Shown piece by piece: positions 26,149 through 36,796 of a DNA stretch of 64,000 bases. The notes beneath the pieces are model-generated. The model was not told the origin of the DNA. It worked only from the letters and a program-made list of their open reading frames with translations, and made no database searches. The DNA lies in the NCBI RefSeq assembly GCF_003258605.2, contig NZ_CP031264.1:1302001-1366000 (forward strand), in the 5' to 3' direction. Each line of letters begins with the position of its first letter. Within the stretch, counting starts at the first letter, position 1. The position numbers were made by a program, and so were the translations under genes. The DNA comes from Peterkaempfera bronchialis (GTDB lineage Bacteria; Actinomycetota; Actinomycetes; Streptomycetales; Streptomycetaceae).

Positions 26149-27254
26149 TCACGCCGGAAGCAGCTCGACGTCGGCGGCGCGGACATAGCCGATGCGGTGG
26201 CCGAGCTGGATCACCAGGTGGGGTTCGGTCGCGGTGACGGTGGTGGCGGCGTCGGTGCGGTGCACGGTGGGGGCGGGTCCGCCGCAGGCGTAGCGCTGGC
26301 CGGTGTCCAGGTGGGCGAGGGGGACGGCGGCGGGCGCTGCGGTTCCGGCGGGGTAGGCGCCGGGGTCGGGGTAGGCGCGGCCCCAGACGGGGGTGCGGTC
26401 GCGGCGGGGCCGGACGGCGGGGCCTCGGACGGGCGCGGTGGTGGGGGCGTGGCCGGGGTCGTGGAGCCAGGCCCGGCGGCCGTCGTACCAGATCGCGGTC
26501 CACTCCCCGGTGCGGCCCGCGGTGGCATAGCGCTGGCCGGCGGTGGCGCGGCCGGTGGTGTCGTGCAGGCAGCCGGGGCCGAGCAGCGGGGCCTCGGGGT
26601 CGGGGTGGGTGCGCAGCGGCAGGAAGTTGGCGGGCCGGGCGGGGGCGCCGGGGTGCCGGTCGCAGGGGGCGAGCGGCTGCGGGTTGGCCTCCCAGCCGGG
26701 GTGGATGGCGATCAGCGGGGCGCCGGGCGGGGCGGTGGCGGCCAGGGGGCGGCCGAGCAGGGTGAGCAGCCGGGCCCAGTCGTAGTAGGGGCCGGGGTCG
26801 GTGTGCATGGCGGGGGCGCGTTCGGGGAGGGCGGGTGGGACGTTGTCGTGCCCGAGGAGGTGCATCCGGTCGAGGGGATGCGGTGGCGGTGGGCGAGGTG
26901 GGCGGCGAGGGCGGCGGTGGTGCGGTAGAGGGCGTCGGTGAAGCAGTGGTGGCCGTCGGCGGCGTGGCCCTCCTGCTCGATGCCGATCGAGGTCTGGTTG
27001 AGGTACCAGTTGCCGGCGTGCCAGGCGATGTCGCTCTCGTCGGCCGTCCGGGTGAGGTGTCCGTCGTGGGAGCGGACGAGCCAGTGGGCGGAGACGCTGC
27101 GGGCGGGGTCGCCGAAGATGGCCAGGGTGGTCGGCCAGTCCTCCTCGGTGCTGTGCAGGACGAGGGAGGTGATGGGCAGGTCGCGGGGGCGGTCGGCGCG
27201 GTCGTGGTTGGCGGGGTGGGCGGGGGCGGTGTCATGGGGCGGCGGCTGGGTCAC
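26149..27254 (-). pseudogene. N-acetylmuramoyl-L-alanine amidase, frameshifted
   Basis: Two overlapping minus-strand frames together make one Amidase_2/PGRP-like protein. The first frame (from about 27254; GTG after GAGGACGG; or 27326) gives TSLVLHSTEEDWPTT with a zinc His, AWHAGNWYLNQTSIGIEQEG, and ends its homology at AHRHRIP. The second frame resumes with LDRMHLLGHDNVPP and HTDPGPYYDW, supplying the second His and the Asp ligand, then an SH3-like tail to 26149. The shift lies in a C4 run (26874-26877): five Cs would restore the frame. As written the domain lacks two metal ligands. No signal peptide is visible, unlike secreted homologues. It could be a true decay, a sequencing error, or translation by slippage. 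Confidence 0.75.
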
Positions 27255-27436
27255 GGTGCGGTCCGTCCTCGTCCGGGTGGCGGCTGCGGCTGCGGGTGCT
27301 GCGCGGAGTTGTTGCCTGCGTGCCACCTGATCGAAACCTGGGGGGTCTATCGCTGCCGACGGCCGTCAGTGCAGAATTCTACGCGCGTTGCCCCCGCTGG
27401 GCCGACGGCTCAGTCCTGCCTTGTTCTGGAGAACGT

Positions 27437-29251
27437 ATGCCTCTCAACCGTCGTGATTTCGTGGCCCGCTCCGCGGCGACTGCGGCCGGTGCCGCGCTGG
27501 TCGGCGGCGCGTCGGTGGCCGCCGCGCAGCCCGCTGCGGCCGTGTCCAAGCCCAAGAAGCACGCCGTCACCGAGTCCTTCACCGTGCTGGGCACCACCGA
27601 CCTGCACGGCAACGCCCTGAACTGGGACTACTTCACCGACGCCGAGTACGACGACAACGACCACAACGATGTCGGCCTGGCCAAGATCTCCACGCTGGTG
27701 AACCGCATCCGCAAGGAGAAGGGCCACCACCGCACCCTGCTGATCGACGCGGGTGACACCATCCAGGGCACCCAGCTGAGCTACTACTACGCCCGCGTCG
27801 AGCCGATCGACCAGGGTGGCCGGCACGCCCCGGTGCACCCGATGGCGCTGGCCATGAACCGCATCGGGTACGACGCGGCGGCGCTGGGCAACCACGAGTT
27901 CAACTACGGCATCCCGCTGCTGCGCGCCTTCGAGAAGCAGTGCCACTTCCCGCTGCTGGGCGCCAATGCGCTGGATGTCAGGACCGAGCGCCCGGCCTTC
28001 CCGCCGTATGTCATCCGCAAGGTCAGGACCCACTGCGGCCGCCACATCAGGGTGGGCATCCTGGGCCTGACCAACCCGGGCATCGCCATCTGGGACAAGG
28101 CCAACGTCCAGGGCAAGATGACCTTCGGCGGCATCGTGGAGCAGGCCAAGGTGTGGGTGCCCAAGCTGCGCGCGGCCGGCGCCGATGTGGTGATCGTCTC
28201 CGCGCACACCGGCGCCGACCAGGTCTCCTCGTACGGCGACCAGCTGCCCTGGCCGGAGAACGCGGGCGTGGCGGTGGCCGAGCAGGTCCCGGGCATCGAC
28301 GCGATGCTGATCGGCCACGCCCATGTGGAGATACCGCAGCGGATCGTGGTCAACAAGAAGACGGGCCGGAAGGTGGTCCTCGCCGAGCCGCTGAAGTGGG
28401 GCGAGCGGCTGGCCCGGTTCGACTTCGACGCGGAGCTGGTGCACGGCTGCTGGCAGGTCACCGGGGTGCGCTCCACGGTGATCAACTCCAACACGGTGCC
28501 GGAGGACCCGGCGGTGGTCTCGCTGCTCGCCGCCGAGCACAAGAAGGTCGTCGCCTATGTCAACCAGGTGATCGGCACCTGCAAGGAGGCGCTGTCGATC
28601 GCGGAGGCGCCGTTCCGGGACACCCCGATCATCGATCTGATCGGCCGGGTGCAGGTCGACACGGTCAAGGCGGCGCTGGCCGGTACGGCCTACGCCGGGC
28701 TGCCGGTGCTCTCCCAGGTGGCCCCGTTCAACCGCACCGCCGCCATCCCGGCGGGCCAGGTGAAGCTGCGGGACGCGGCGGGGCTGTACATCTACGAGAA
28801 CACCCTGGAGGCCCGCAAGCTGACGGGTGCTCAGCTCCGGGACTACCTGGAGTACTCGATGCGGTACTTCGCCCAGCTGCCGGTGGGCGCACCGGTCGAC
28901 AAGGCCAAGCTGACCAACGCGGACGGCATCCCCGACTACAACTTCGACTCGGTGTACGGCGTCTCCTACGACGTCGACATCTCCCAGCCGGTGGGCCGGC
29001 GGATCGTCAATCTGTCCTACAACGGCGCCCCGCTCGACCCGGCGGCCGAGTTTGTGCTCGCGGTCAACAACTACCGGGCCAACGGCGGCGGCAACTTCCC
29101 GCACATCGCCGCCGCCCCGGTGCTCTGGAGCAACTCCGAGGAGATCCGCAACACCATGATCGGCTGGGTGAAGGCCAAGGGTGCCATCGACCCGGCCGAC
29201 TTCGCCTCGGTCGACTGGCGGCTGGTCCGCGAGGGCGTGCCGGTCTTCTGA
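27437..29251 (+). CDS. Exported 5'-nucleotidase / 2',3'-cyclic phosphodiesterase family metallophosphatase
   Basis: 604 residues from ATG 27437, preceded by TGGAGAA. N-terminus has a twin-arginine signal (NRRDFVARSAATAAG, then a hydrophobic Ala-rich stretch), so it is exported folded. Metallophosphatase domain: GTTDLHGNALNWDYF, LLIDAGDTIQGT, ALGNHEFNYG, VSAHTGADQ and IGHAHVEIP supply the two-metal site. The C-terminal 5'-nucleotidase domain spans about 340-590, including YIYENTLEARKLTG and NNYRANGGGNFP. It probably salvages phosphate and nucleosides from external nucleotides. It is divergent from the broken amidase gene and convergent with gltD. Confidence 0.93.
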   Translation: MPLNRRDFVARSAATAAGAALVGGASVAAAQPAAAVSKPKKHAVTESFTVLGTTDLHGNALNWDYFTDAEYDDNDHNDVGLAKISTLVNRIRKEKGHHRTLLIDAGDTIQGTQLSYYYARVEPIDQGGRHAPVHPMALAMNRIGYDAAALGNHEFNYGIPLLRAFEKQCHFPLLGANALDVRTERPAFPPYVIRKVRTHCGRHIRVGILGLTNPGIAIWDKANVQGKMTFGGIVEQAKVWVPKLRAAGADVVIVSAHTGADQVSSYGDQLPWPENAGVAVAEQVPGIDAMLIGHAHVEIPQRIVVNKKTGRKVVLAEPLKWGERLARFDFDAELVHGCWQVTGVRSTVINSNTVPEDPAVVSLLAAEHKKVVAYVNQVIGTCKEALSIAEAPFRDTPIIDLIGRVQVDTVKAALAGTAYAGLPVLSQVAPFNRTAAIPAGQVKLRDAAGLYIYENTLEARKLTGAQLRDYLEYSMRYFAQLPVGAPVDKAKLTNADGIPDYNFDSVYGVSYDVDISQPVGRRIVNLSYNGAPLDPAAEFVLAVNNYRANGGGNFPHIAAAPVLWSNSEEIRNTMIGWVKAKGAIDPADFASVDWRLVREGVPVF

Positions 29252-29281
29252 CCCCGCGTCCCTCCTCGGTGCTGGGGTGAT

Positions 29282-29329
29282 GCCGCGGCGCCTGCTCCGG
29301 TGCGGTCGGGGTGGGGCAGGCGCCGCGGC
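29282..29329. terminator. First hairpin between nucleotidase and gltD
   Basis: Perfect 14-bp arms GCCGCGGCGCCTGC (29282-29295) and GCAGGCGCCGCGGC (29316-29329), 20-nt loop, 30 bp after the nucleotidase stop. Confidence 0.65.
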
Positions 29330-29336
29330 GTACGCG

Positions 29337-29368
29337 CCCCGGCCGCGCCGCCGGGCGGCGGGCCGGGG
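29337..29368. terminator. Second hairpin, on the gltD side
   Basis: Arms CCCCGGCC (29337-29344) and GGCCGGGG (29361-29368) with a nested GCCGCC/GGCGGC pairing. It lies 14 bp beyond the gltD stop, so each convergent gene has its own hairpin. Confidence 0.6.
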
Positions 29369-29382
29369 ACGTCAGGGTGCCG

Positions 29383-30843
29383 TCAGACCGTCAGCGGACG
29401 GTCGGTCGGGCGGATGGGGGCGGGCAGGTCGGCCGTGCCGCCGAGGTGGGCGTCGACCGCGGCGGCGGCGGAGCGGCCCTCGGCGATGGCCCAGACGATC
29501 AGCGACTGGCCGCGACCGGCGTCACCGCAGACGAAGACGCCGTCCTGGTTGGTGGCGAAGCGGCCGTCGCGGGCGATGTTGCCCCGGGCGTCGAGGTCCA
29601 CGCCCAGCTGCTCGACCAGGCCGTTCTGCCGGTCGGTGCCGGTGAAGCCCATGGCCAGGGTGACCAGCTGCGCCGGGATGGCGCGCTCGGTGCCCTCGAC
29701 CGGCTGGAAGCGGCCGTCCGTGAACTCCACCTCCACCAGGTGCAGTTGCTGCACATTGCCGTGCTCGTCACCGCTGAAGTGGGTGGTGTTGACCGCGTAG
29801 ACGCGCTCGCCGCCCTCCTCATGGGCCGAGGTGACCTTGTAGGTCATCGGCATGGTCGGCCAGGGCTGGTGCTCGGGGCGCTGGTCGCCCGGGCGGGGCA
29901 TGATCTCCAGCTGGGTGACCGAGGCCGCGCCCTGGCGGTGGGCGGTGCCGACGCAGTCGGCTCCGGTGTCGCCGCCGCCGATGACCACCACATGCTTGCC
30001 GGCTGCGGAGATCGGCGACTCCACGAAGTCGCCCTCCTGCACCTTGTTGGAGAGCGGCAGGTACTCCATGGCCTGGTGGATGCCGCGCAGCTCCCGGCCG
30101 GGGACGGGCAGGTCGCGGGCGGTGGTGGCGCCGGCGGCGATCACCACCGCGTCGAACCGCTCGCGCAGCTGCTGGCCGGTGATGTCCTCGCCGACCTGGA
30201 CGCCGGTGCGGAACCGGGTGCCCTCGGCGCGCATCTGCTCCACCCGCCGGTTGACGTGCCGCTTCTCCATCTTGAACTCGGGGATGCCATAGCGCAGCAG
30301 GCCGCCGATGCGGTCGGCGCGCTCGTACACCACCACCGTGTGCCCGGCCCGGGTGAGCTGCTGGGCGGCGGCCAGTCCGGCCGGGCCGGAGCCGACCACG
30401 GCGACGGTCCGGCCGGAAAGGCGCTCCGGGATCTGCGGCCTGACGCTGCCGTTCTCCCACGCCTTGTCGATGATGGTGACCTCGACGTTCTTGATGGTCA
30501 CCGGGTCCTGGTTGATACCGAGGACGCAGGCCGACTCACACGGGGCGGGGCAGAGCCGCCCGGTGAACTCCGGGAAGTTGTTGGTGGCGTGCAGCCGCTC
30601 GATGGCGGCGTTCCAGTCGTCGCGCCAGGCCAGGTCGTTCCACTCGGGGATGAGGTTCCCCAGCGGACAGCCGTTGTGGCAGAACGGGATGCCGCAGTCC
30701 ATGCAGCGGCCGGCCTGCCGGGTGATGATCGGCAGCAGGCTGCGCTCGACGTAGACCTCGTTCCAGTCCCGGATGCGCACGTCGACGGGTCGCCGCTCGG
30801 CGTTCTGCTTCGGGGTGGTGAGGAAGCCCTTCGGGTCAGCCAT
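29383..30843 (-). CDS. gltD: Glutamate synthase small (beta) subunit
   Basis: 486 residues, the normal length. It takes electrons from NADPH through FAD and iron-sulfur clusters and passes them to GltB for reductive glutamate formation. Seen: N-terminal cysteine-rich cluster block [20 protein letters not shown] and [15 protein letters not shown] loop [20 protein letters not shown](P)H loop [14 protein letters not shown]; and the C-terminal [17 protein letters not shown]. Its start overlaps the gltB end by 8 bp, implying coupled translation and equal subunit supply. Confidence 0.97.
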   Translation of the reverse strand: MADPKGFLTTPKQNAERRPVDVRIRDWNEVYVERSLLPIITRQAGRCMDCGIPFCHNGCPLGNLIPEWNDLAWRDDWNAAIERLHATNNFPEFTGRLCPAPCESACVLGINQDPVTIKNVEVTIIDKAWENGSVRPQIPERLSGRTVAVVGSGPAGLAAAQQLTRAGHTVVVYERADRIGGLLRYGIPEFKMEKRHVNRRVEQMRAEGTRFRTGVQVGEDITGQQLRERFDAVVIAAGATTARDLPVPGRELRGIHQAMEYLPLSNKVQEGDFVESPISAAGKHVVVIGGGDTGADCVGTAHRQGAASVTQLEIMPRPGDQRPEHQPWPTMPMTYKVTSAHEEGGERVYAVNTTHFSGDEHGNVQQLHLVEVEFTDGRFQPVEGTERAIPAQLVTLAMGFTGTDRQNGLVEQLGVDLDARGNIARDGRFATNQDGVFVCGDAGRGQSLIVWAIAEGRSAAAAVDAHLGGTADLPAPIRPTDRPLTV

Positions 30844-33800
30844 TAGCCGCCTCCATCATCTTCGAGGTGGTCTCGGACTCGGAGAGCCCGTCGCGCTCGG
30901 CGGCGTCCTTGGCGGCGAGCACAGCCTTGTAGTCGGTGGGCATGATCTTGGAGAACCGGGAGACGCCGGCACCCCAGTCGGCGAGGAGTTCGGCGGCGAC
31001 GGTGGAGCCGGTCTCCTCGTAGTGCTGCTGCACGGTCTCGCGCAGCCAGCCCCGGTCCGCGCTGTCGGGGGCCTCGATACCGACCATGCCGCCGTTGACA
31101 TGGGAGGGCCGCAGGTCGAGCACATAGGCGATGCCGCCGGACATGCCGGCCGCGAAGTTGCGTCCGGTCTCGCCGAGGACGAGGACCCGGCCTCCGGTCA
31201 TGTACTCGCAGCCGTGGTCGCCGACGCCCTCCACCACCAGGGTGGCCCCGGAGTTGCGGACGGCGAACCGCTCACCGGCCTTGCCGCGCAGGTGGATGCG
31301 GCCGGCGGTGGCGCCGTAGCCGATGGTGTTGCCGGCGATGACGTGGTTCTGGGCGTCGGCGCCGATGGCGGCGGCGTCCCGGGAGGGCCGGACGACCAGC
31401 ACCCCGCCGGAGAGGCCCTTGCCGACGTAGTCGTTGGCGTCGCCCTCCAGCCGCAGGGTGATGCCGCGCGGTACGAAGGCGCCGAAGGACTGGCCGGCGG
31501 AGCCGGTGAAGGTCACGTCGATGGTGCCCTCGGGCAGTCCCTCGCCCCGGTACCGCCTGGTCACCTCGTGGCCGAGCATGGTGCCGACGGTGCGGTTGAC
31601 ATTGCGGATCGGCAGCTGGACGCGGACCGCCTCGCCATGCTCCAGGGCCTCGGAGCAGAGCGTGAGCAGCTGGTTGTCCAGCGCCTTGTCCAGGCCGTGG
31701 TCCTGTTCGACGGTGCGGTGCCGGGCCGCGCCCTCGGGCAGCGCGGGGACGTGCAGCAGCGGGGCGATGTCCAGCCCGGCGGCCTTCCAGTGGTCGACGG
31801 CCTGGGTGGCGTCGATCAGCTCGGCGCGGCCGACGGCCTCCTCGATGGAGCGGAAGCCCAGCTCGGCGAGGAGTTCGCGGACCTCCTCGGCGATGAACTC
31901 GAAGAAGTTGACCACGAACTCGGGCCTGCCGGTGAAGCGCTCGCGGAGCACCGGGTTCTGGGTGGCCACGCCGACCGGGCAGGTGTCCAGGTGGCAGACA
32001 CGCATCATGACGCAGCCGGAGACCACCAGCGGGGCGGTGGCGAAGCCGAACTCCTCGGCGCCCAGCAGGGCGGCCACCACCACATCGCGGCCGGTCTTCA
32101 GCTGGCCGTCGGTCTGCACCACGATGCGGTCGCGCAGGCCGTTGAGCAGCAGTGTCTGCTGGGTCTCGGCGAGGCCCAGCTCCCAGGGGCCGCCGGCGTG
32201 CTTGAGCGAGGTCAGCGGGGAGGCGCCGGTGCCGCCGTCATGGCCGGAGACCAGCACCACATCGGCGTGCGCCTTGGAGACGCCCGCGGCGACGGTGCCG
32301 ACGCCGACCTCGGAGACCAGCTTCACATGGATGCGGGCCTTCGGGTTGGCGTTCTTGAGGTCGTGGATGAGCTGGGCAAGGTCCTCGATGGAGTAGATGT
32401 CGTGGTGCGGCGGCGGGGAGATCAGGCCGACGCCGGGGGTGGAGTGCCGGGTCCTGGCGACCCAGGGGTAGACCTTGTGGCCGGGCAGCTGGCCGCCCTC
32501 GCCGGGCTTGGCGCCCTGGGCCATCTTGATCTGGATGTCGTCCGCGTTGACCAGGTACTCGCTGGTGACGCCGAAGCGGCCGGAGGCCACCTGCTTGATC
32601 GCGGAGCGGCGCTCGGGGTCGTACAGGCGCTCCGGGTCCTCGCCGCCCTCGCCGGTGTTGGACTTGCCGCCCAGGCGGTTCATGGCGATGGCGAGGGTCT
32701 GGTGGGCCTCCATGGAGATGGAGCCATAGGACATCGCGCCGGTGGAGAACCGCTTGACGATCTCGGAGACCGGCTCGACCTCGTCGATCGGCACCGGGGG
32801 CCGCTCGCCGTGCTTCAGCCGGAAGAGGCCGCGCAGCGTCATCAGCCGCTCGGACTGCTCATTCACCCGGGAGGTGTACTGCTGGAAGATGTCATAGCGG
32901 CGGGAGCGGGTGGAGTGCTGGAGCCGGAAGACGGTCTCCGGGTCGAAGAGGTGCGGTTCGCCCTCGCGGCGCCACTGGTACTCGCCGCCGATCTCCAGCG
33001 CGCGGTGCGCGGAGGGGATGCCGGAGACCGGGTACGCCTTGGCGTGGCGGGCGGCGACCTCCTTGGCGATCTGCTCCAGGCCGATGCCGCCGAGCTTGGT
33101 GGTGGTACCGGCGAAGTAGCGGTCGACCAGCTCCTGGGAGAGGCCGATGGCCTCGAAGACCTGGGCGCCCCGGTAGGAGGCGACGGTGGAGATGCCCATC
33201 TTGGACATCACCTTGAGCACGCCCTTGCCGAGCGCCTTGATCAGGTTGCGGATGGCCTTCTCGGGCTCCACGCCCTTGACGAAGACCCCGGAGCGGACCT
33301 GGTCCTCGACGGACTCCATGGCCAGGTAGGGGTTGACGGCGGCGGCGCCGTAGCCGATCAGCAGCGCGACATGGTGCACCTCGCGGACGTCGCCGGCCTC
33401 GACCAGCAGCGAGACCTGGGTGCGCTGCTTGGTGCGGATGAGGTGGTGGTGGACGGCGGAGGTGAGCAGCAGCGAGGGGATCGGGGCGTGCTCGGCGTCC
33501 GAGTGGCGGTCGGAGAGCACGATGATCCGGGCGCCGTCGGCGATGGCGGCGTCGGCCTCGGCGGCGATCTCGTCCAGCCGGGCGGCGAGGGCGGTACCGC
33601 CGCCGGAGACCCGGTAGAGGCCGGAGAGGGTGACGGCCTTGAGGCCGGGCTGGTCGCCGTCGGCGTTGATGTGGACGAGCTTGGCCAGCTCGTCGTTGTC
33701 GATCACCGGGAAGGGCATGTCGACCGTGCGGCAGGAGGCCGGCTCGGCCTTGAGCAGGTTGCCCTCGGGGCCGAGGTTGGAGCCGAGGGAGGTGACCAGC

Positions 33801-35428
33801 TCCTCCCGGATGGCGTCCAGCGGCGGGTTGGTGACCTGCGCGAAGAGCTGGGTGAAGTAGTCGAAGAGCAGCCGGGGCTTGTCGGAGAGGGCGGCGATGG
33901 GGGTGTCGGTGCCCATGGAGCCGATCGGCTCGGCGCCGGTGCGGGCCATCGGGGCGAGCAGGACCCGCAGCTCCTCCTCGGTGTAGCCGAAGGTCTGCTG
34001 GCGGCGGGTGACCGAGGCGTGGGTGTGCACGATGTGCTCGCGCTCGGGGAGGTTGCCCAGCTGGATCTGCCCGGCGGCCAGCCACTCCGCGTACGGGTGC
34101 TCGGCGGCGAGGGCGGACTTGATCTCGTCGTCCTCGACGATGCGGTGCTCGGCGGTGTCGACCAGGAACATCCGGCCGGGCTGGAGGCGGCCCTTGCGGA
34201 CCACGTTCTCCTGGGCGATGTCGAGCACGCCGACCTCGGAGGAGAGCACCACCAGGCCGTCCTCGGTGACCCAGTAGCGGGCCGGGCGCAGGCCGTTGCG
34301 GTCCAGTACGGCGCCGATCCGGGTGCCGTCGGTGAAGGTGACGCAGGCCGGGCCGTCCCAGGGCTCCATCAGGTTGGAGTGGTACTGGTAGAAGGCGCGG
34401 CGGGCGGCGTCCATGGTGGCGTGGTTCTCCCACGCCTCCGGGATCATCATCAGCACCGCGTGCGGCAGTGAGCGGCCGCCGAGGTGCAGCAGCTCCAGCA
34501 CCTCGTCGAAGGAGGCGGAGTCGGAGTGGTCCGGGGTGCAGACCGGGAAGATCCGGTCCAGCCCGCCGGGCCGGTCGCCACCGGGGATGAGGTCGGTGGC
34601 CAGCTGGGACTCCCGGGCGCGCATCCAGTTGCGGTTGCCCTTGACCGTGTTGATCTCGCCGTTGTGGGCGACAAAGCGGTACGGGTGCGCCAGCGGCCAG
34701 CTCGGAAAGGTGTTGGTGGAGAACCGGGAGTGGACCAGGCCGAGTGCGGAGGCGAAGGAGCGGTCGGAGAGGTCCGGGAAGAACGGCTCCAGCTGCCCGG
34801 TGGTGAGCATGCCCTTGTAGACGATGGTGCGGGCGGAGAGCGAGGGGAAGTAGACCCCGGCCTCGCGCTCGGCGCGCTTGCGGACCACAAAGGCGACCCG
34901 GTCGAGCGCGATGCCGGTGCGCTCACCCGTCGGGTCGGCCACAAAGAGCTGGCGGAAGCGCGGCATCACCGAGCGGGCGGTGGCGCCCAGCAGGTCGGGG
35001 GTGACCGGGACGTCGCGCCAGCCGAGGACGGTCAGGCCCTCCTCGGCGGCGATGGCCTCGATCCTGGCGACGGCGGCGGCGTCGGCCGCGTCCTCGTCGG
35101 GGAGGAAGGCGATGCCCACCGCGTAGCCGCCGGCGGCGGGGAGGTCGAAGGCGGTCTGGGCGCGCAGAAAGGCGTCGGGGATCTGGGTGAGGATGCCGGC
35201 GCCGTCGCCGGAGTCGGGCTCGGAGCCGGTGGCGCCCCGGTGTTCGAGGTTGCGCAGCACGGTGAGCGCCTGCTCGACGATGCGGTGGTCCGCGGTGCCG
35301 GTCAGCGTCGCCACAAAGCCGACGCCACAGGCGTCGTGCTCGTTGCTCGGGTCGTACAGGCCCTGCGATGCGGGGCGCGCGTCCTTCACGGCCGTATAGG
35401 GCCCGGAGCGCATGGACGCAGACAGCAT
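30836..35428 (-). CDS. gltB: Glutamate synthase large (alpha) subunit
   Basis: 1530 residues from ATG 35428, which has GGGAG at 5-6 nt; an ATG 33 bp upstream lacks such a site. Class II amidotransferase: Cys34 in [10 protein letters not shown] would become the N-terminal nucleophile after removal of a propeptide. FMN-binding synthase domain shows [31 protein letters not shown] and [18 protein letters not shown]; the 3Fe-4S cysteines fall in [19 protein letters not shown]; the C-terminal GXGXG beta-helix begins near [15 protein letters not shown]. It makes two glutamates from glutamine and 2-oxoglutarate with GltD. A GlnR-like half site lies upstream. Confidence 0.98.
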   Translation of the reverse strand: MLSASMRSGPYTAVKDARPASQGLYDPSNEHDACGVGFVATLTGTADHRIVEQALTVLRNLEHRGATGSEPDSGDGAGILTQIPDAFLRAQTAFDLPAAGGYAVGIAFLPDEDAADAAAVARIEAIAAEEGLTVLGWRDVPVTPDLLGATARSVMPRFRQLFVADPTGERTGIALDRVAFVVRKRAEREAGVYFPSLSARTIVYKGMLTTGQLEPFFPDLSDRSFASALGLVHSRFSTNTFPSWPLAHPYRFVAHNGEINTVKGNRNWMRARESQLATDLIPGGDRPGGLDRIFPVCTPDHSDSASFDEVLELLHLGGRSLPHAVLMMIPEAWENHATMDAARRAFYQYHSNLMEPWDGPACVTFTDGTRIGAVLDRNGLRPARYWVTEDGLVVLSSEVGVLDIAQENVVRKGRLQPGRMFLVDTAEHRIVEDDEIKSALAAEHPYAEWLAAGQIQLGNLPEREHIVHTHASVTRRQQTFGYTEEELRVLLAPMARTGAEPIGSMGTDTPIAALSDKPRLLFDYFTQLFAQVTNPPLDAIREELVTSLGSNLGPEGNLLKAEPASCRTVDMPFPVIDNDELAKLVHINADGDQPGLKAVTLSGLYRVSGGGTALAARLDEIAAEADAAIADGARIIVLSDRHSDAEHAPIPSLLLTSAVHHHLIRTKQRTQVSLLVEAGDVREVHHVALLIGYGAAAVNPYLAMESVEDQVRSGVFVKGVEPEKAIRNLIKALGKGVLKVMSKMGISTVASYRGAQVFEAIGLSQELVDRYFAGTTTKLGGIGLEQIAKEVAARHAKAYPVSGIPSAHRALEIGGEYQWRREGEPHLFDPETVFRLQHSTRSRRYDIFQQYTSRVNEQSERLMTLRGLFRLKHGERPPVPIDEVEPVSEIVKRFSTGAMSYGSISMEAHQTLAIAMNRLGGKSNTGEGGEDPERLYDPERRSAIKQVASGRFGVTSEYLVNADDIQIKMAQGAKPGEGGQLPGHKVYPWVARTRHSTPGVGLISPPPHHDIYSIEDLAQLIHDLKNANPKARIHVKLVSEVGVGTVAAGVSKAHADVVLVSGHDGGTGASPLTSLKHAGGPWELGLAETQQTLLLNGLRDRIVVQTDGQLKTGRDVVVAALLGAEEFGFATAPLVVSGCVMMRVCHLDTCPVGVATQNPVLRERFTGRPEFVVNFFEFIAEEVRELLAELGFRSIEEAVGRAELIDATQAVDHWKAAGLDIAPLLHVPALPEGAARHRTVEQDHGLDKALDNQLLTLCSEALEHGEAVRVQLPIRNVNRTVGTMLGHEVTRRYRGEGLPEGTIDVTFTGSAGQSFGAFVPRGITLRLEGDANDYVGKGLSGGVLVVRPSRDAAAIGADAQNHVIAGNTIGYGATAGRIHLRGKAGERFAVRNSGATLVVEGVGDHGCEYMTGGRVLVLGETGRNFAAGMSGGIAYVLDLRPSHVNGGMVGIEAPDSADRGWLRETVQQHYEETGSTVAAELLADWGAGVSRFSKIMPTDYKAVLAAKDAAERDGLSESETTSKMMEAANG

Positions 35429-35493
35429 CGGCTCTCCCGTCGTCGTCTTTGGCTGTATCACTGGCGCCAGAGAGACGACGTTGGCCCTCTGCG

Positions 35494-35509
35494 ATTTCGT
35501 GCAGGTTAC
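35494..35509 (-). promoter_or_regulatory. GlnR-like half site / -10 region upstream of gltB
   Basis: Minus strand GTAAC-CTGCAC-GAAAT fits the GlnR pattern gTnAc-n6-GaAAc (known in actinobacteria for nitrogen genes), 66-81 bp before the gltB ATG. A second box pair at the usual spacing was not seen. The same bases contain TAACCT, which could simply be the -10 hexamer. Both readings fit a gltB control region. Confidence 0.4.
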
Positions 35510-35539
35510 ATGATGCCGTTTGTCCCGGGAAGTGGAATT

Positions 35540-35562
35540 CTGCGTCCAAATCGTGGACGCAG
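35540..35562. promoter_or_regulatory. 9-bp inverted repeat upstream of gltB
   Basis: Arms CTGCGTCCA (35540-35548) and TGGACGCAG (35554-35562) with a 5-nt centre, about 30 bp upstream of the putative -10. It could be an operator. The rest of the 416-bp gltB to VIT gap (35429-35844) holds no supported gene. Confidence 0.45.
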
Positions 35563-35792
35563 GCCCAGGTCAGGCGCTATTACCCACCGGTAGGGGTATC
35601 CGGGGACGACGAAGGATCACCCGCACGTCGTCGACAGTGTGCCCCTGGCGATCGATGGTGAAACCGGGTCGAAACACCTGCCTCGGGAAGCGGTCCGCGC
35701 CGCGCTGCGCTCCGACCCCGGACCCCGGTGTCCACCTGCCGCTCCTTCGATGGTAGGGGACGGCCCACCGCTACGACTGTGTGCAACGTCAC

Positions 35793-35824
35793 GCTGCCCA
35801 CCGCATGACTATGCAGTGGGCAGC
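35793..35824 (-). terminator. Terminator of the VIT family gene
   Basis: Arms GCTGCCCACcGCAT (35793-35806) and ATGCaGTGGGCAGC (35811-35824), 13 of 14 pairs, 4-nt loop. It begins 21 bp after the stop of the minus-strand gene at 35845. Confidence 0.75.
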
Positions 35825-35844
35825 GGGCGGGCAGGGGGGCCGTG

Positions 35845-36582
35845 TCAGCCGATACCGCCGCCGATCAACCGGCCGAGCAGGAAGGTCAGACCGGCCGCCG
35901 CACTGCCCAGCAGCAGTTGCCGCAGCCCGCTGTACCACCAGCTGCGGGCGGTCACCCGGGAGACCACCGCGCCGCAGAGGAAGAGCCCCACCAGGGCCAC
36001 CAGCAGCGCCGGCACCAGGCTGGTCGCGCCCAGCAGGTACGGCAGCACCGGCAGCAGCGCCCCCACCCCGAAGGCGCCGAACGAGGAGACCGCGGCGAGC
36101 AGCGGCGACGGCAGGTCGTGCGGGTCCACGCCCAGCTCCTCGCGGGCGTGGATCTCCAGGGCCTGCTCGGGGTCGGCCGACAGCTGCCTGGCCACCTCGG
36201 CGGCCAGCTCGGGTTCCACGCCGCGCGCCACATAGAGCTGGGCCAGCTCCGCCAGCTCATCGTCGGGGTTGCGGTGCAGCTCCCGGCGCTCCACCTCCAG
36301 CTCGGCCTCGACCAGCTCGCGCTGCGAGGCCACCGAGGTGTACTCGCCGGCCGCCATCGAGAAGGCTCCGGCGGCGAGCCCGGCCAGCCCGGCCAGGATC
36401 ACCGTGGTCCGGGAGGCATTGCCGCCCACCACACCGGTCATCAGCGCCACATTGGAGACCAGGCCGTCCATCGCGCCGAAGACGGCGGGCCGCAGCCAGC
36501 CGCCGTTGACATCGCGGTGGCTGTGGTGGTGCGCCTCGGCCGTGACCGGCTCTGCGGCCGGACCGATGATCGTCGATGTCAT
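35845..36582 (-). CDS. VIT1/CCC1 family iron/manganese transporter
   Basis: 245 residues from ATG 36582; the longer upstream frame has no coding support. The family's first-helix block VFGAMDGLVSNVALMTGVVGG, the second-helix GEYTSVASQRELVEAE and about three further C-terminal helices are visible. The central Glu-rich hydrophilic segment (about 85-150) carries the metal-binding site in VIT transporters. N-terminal HHHSH (about 18-22) may also bind metal. It is expected to move Fe2+ or Mn2+ across the membrane. It lies between gltB and lgt, all on the minus strand, with hairpins on both sides. Confidence 0.9.
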   Translation of the reverse strand: MTSTIIGPAAEPVTAEAHHHSHRDVNGGWLRPAVFGAMDGLVSNVALMTGVVGGNASRTTVILAGLAGLAAGAFSMAAGEYTSVASQRELVEAELEVERRELHRNPDDELAELAQLYVARGVEPELAAEVARQLSADPEQALEIHAREELGVDPHDLPSPLLAAVSSFGAFGVGALLPVLPYLLGATSLVPALLVALVGLFLCGAVVSRVTARSWWYSGLRQLLLGSAAAGLTFLLGRLIGGGIG

Positions 36583-36746
36583 GTGCGCTCGTCCCCTCGG
36601 TGCCGCTCCCCCGCCCCCGCAGGGGCCTCTCAGTCCTCGAAGGTAGTGCGCGACAGAACTTCTTTCCAGCAAGGGAAGGCTGCCCGAACCCGCTGGTCGG
36701 GGCGGCTCCGGGGCAGTTCGGGGGCTGTTCCGGACCTGGAAGGCAG

Positions 36747-36779
36747 CGACCGCCCCCGCCGGTGCGGCGGGGGCGGTCG
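36747..36779 (-). terminator. Terminator of lgt
   Basis: Perfect 14-bp arms CGACCGCCCCCGCC and GGCGGGGGCGGTCG with a 5-nt loop, 17 bp after the lgt stop codon. Confidence 0.75.
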
Positions 36780-36796
36780 AAGAGACTGCGGGCGGT

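Noticed and set aside
26149-26865. Independent 238-codon gene starting at MHLLGHDNV
   Set aside because: Its first residues are the middle of the amidase domain and continue the upstream frame exactly; better read as the second half of a frameshifted gene.
30773-34471. Plus-strand ORF of 1232 codons opposite gltB
   Set aside because: Mirror frame of gltB third-position bias; no domain, no ribosome site; gltB is unambiguous.
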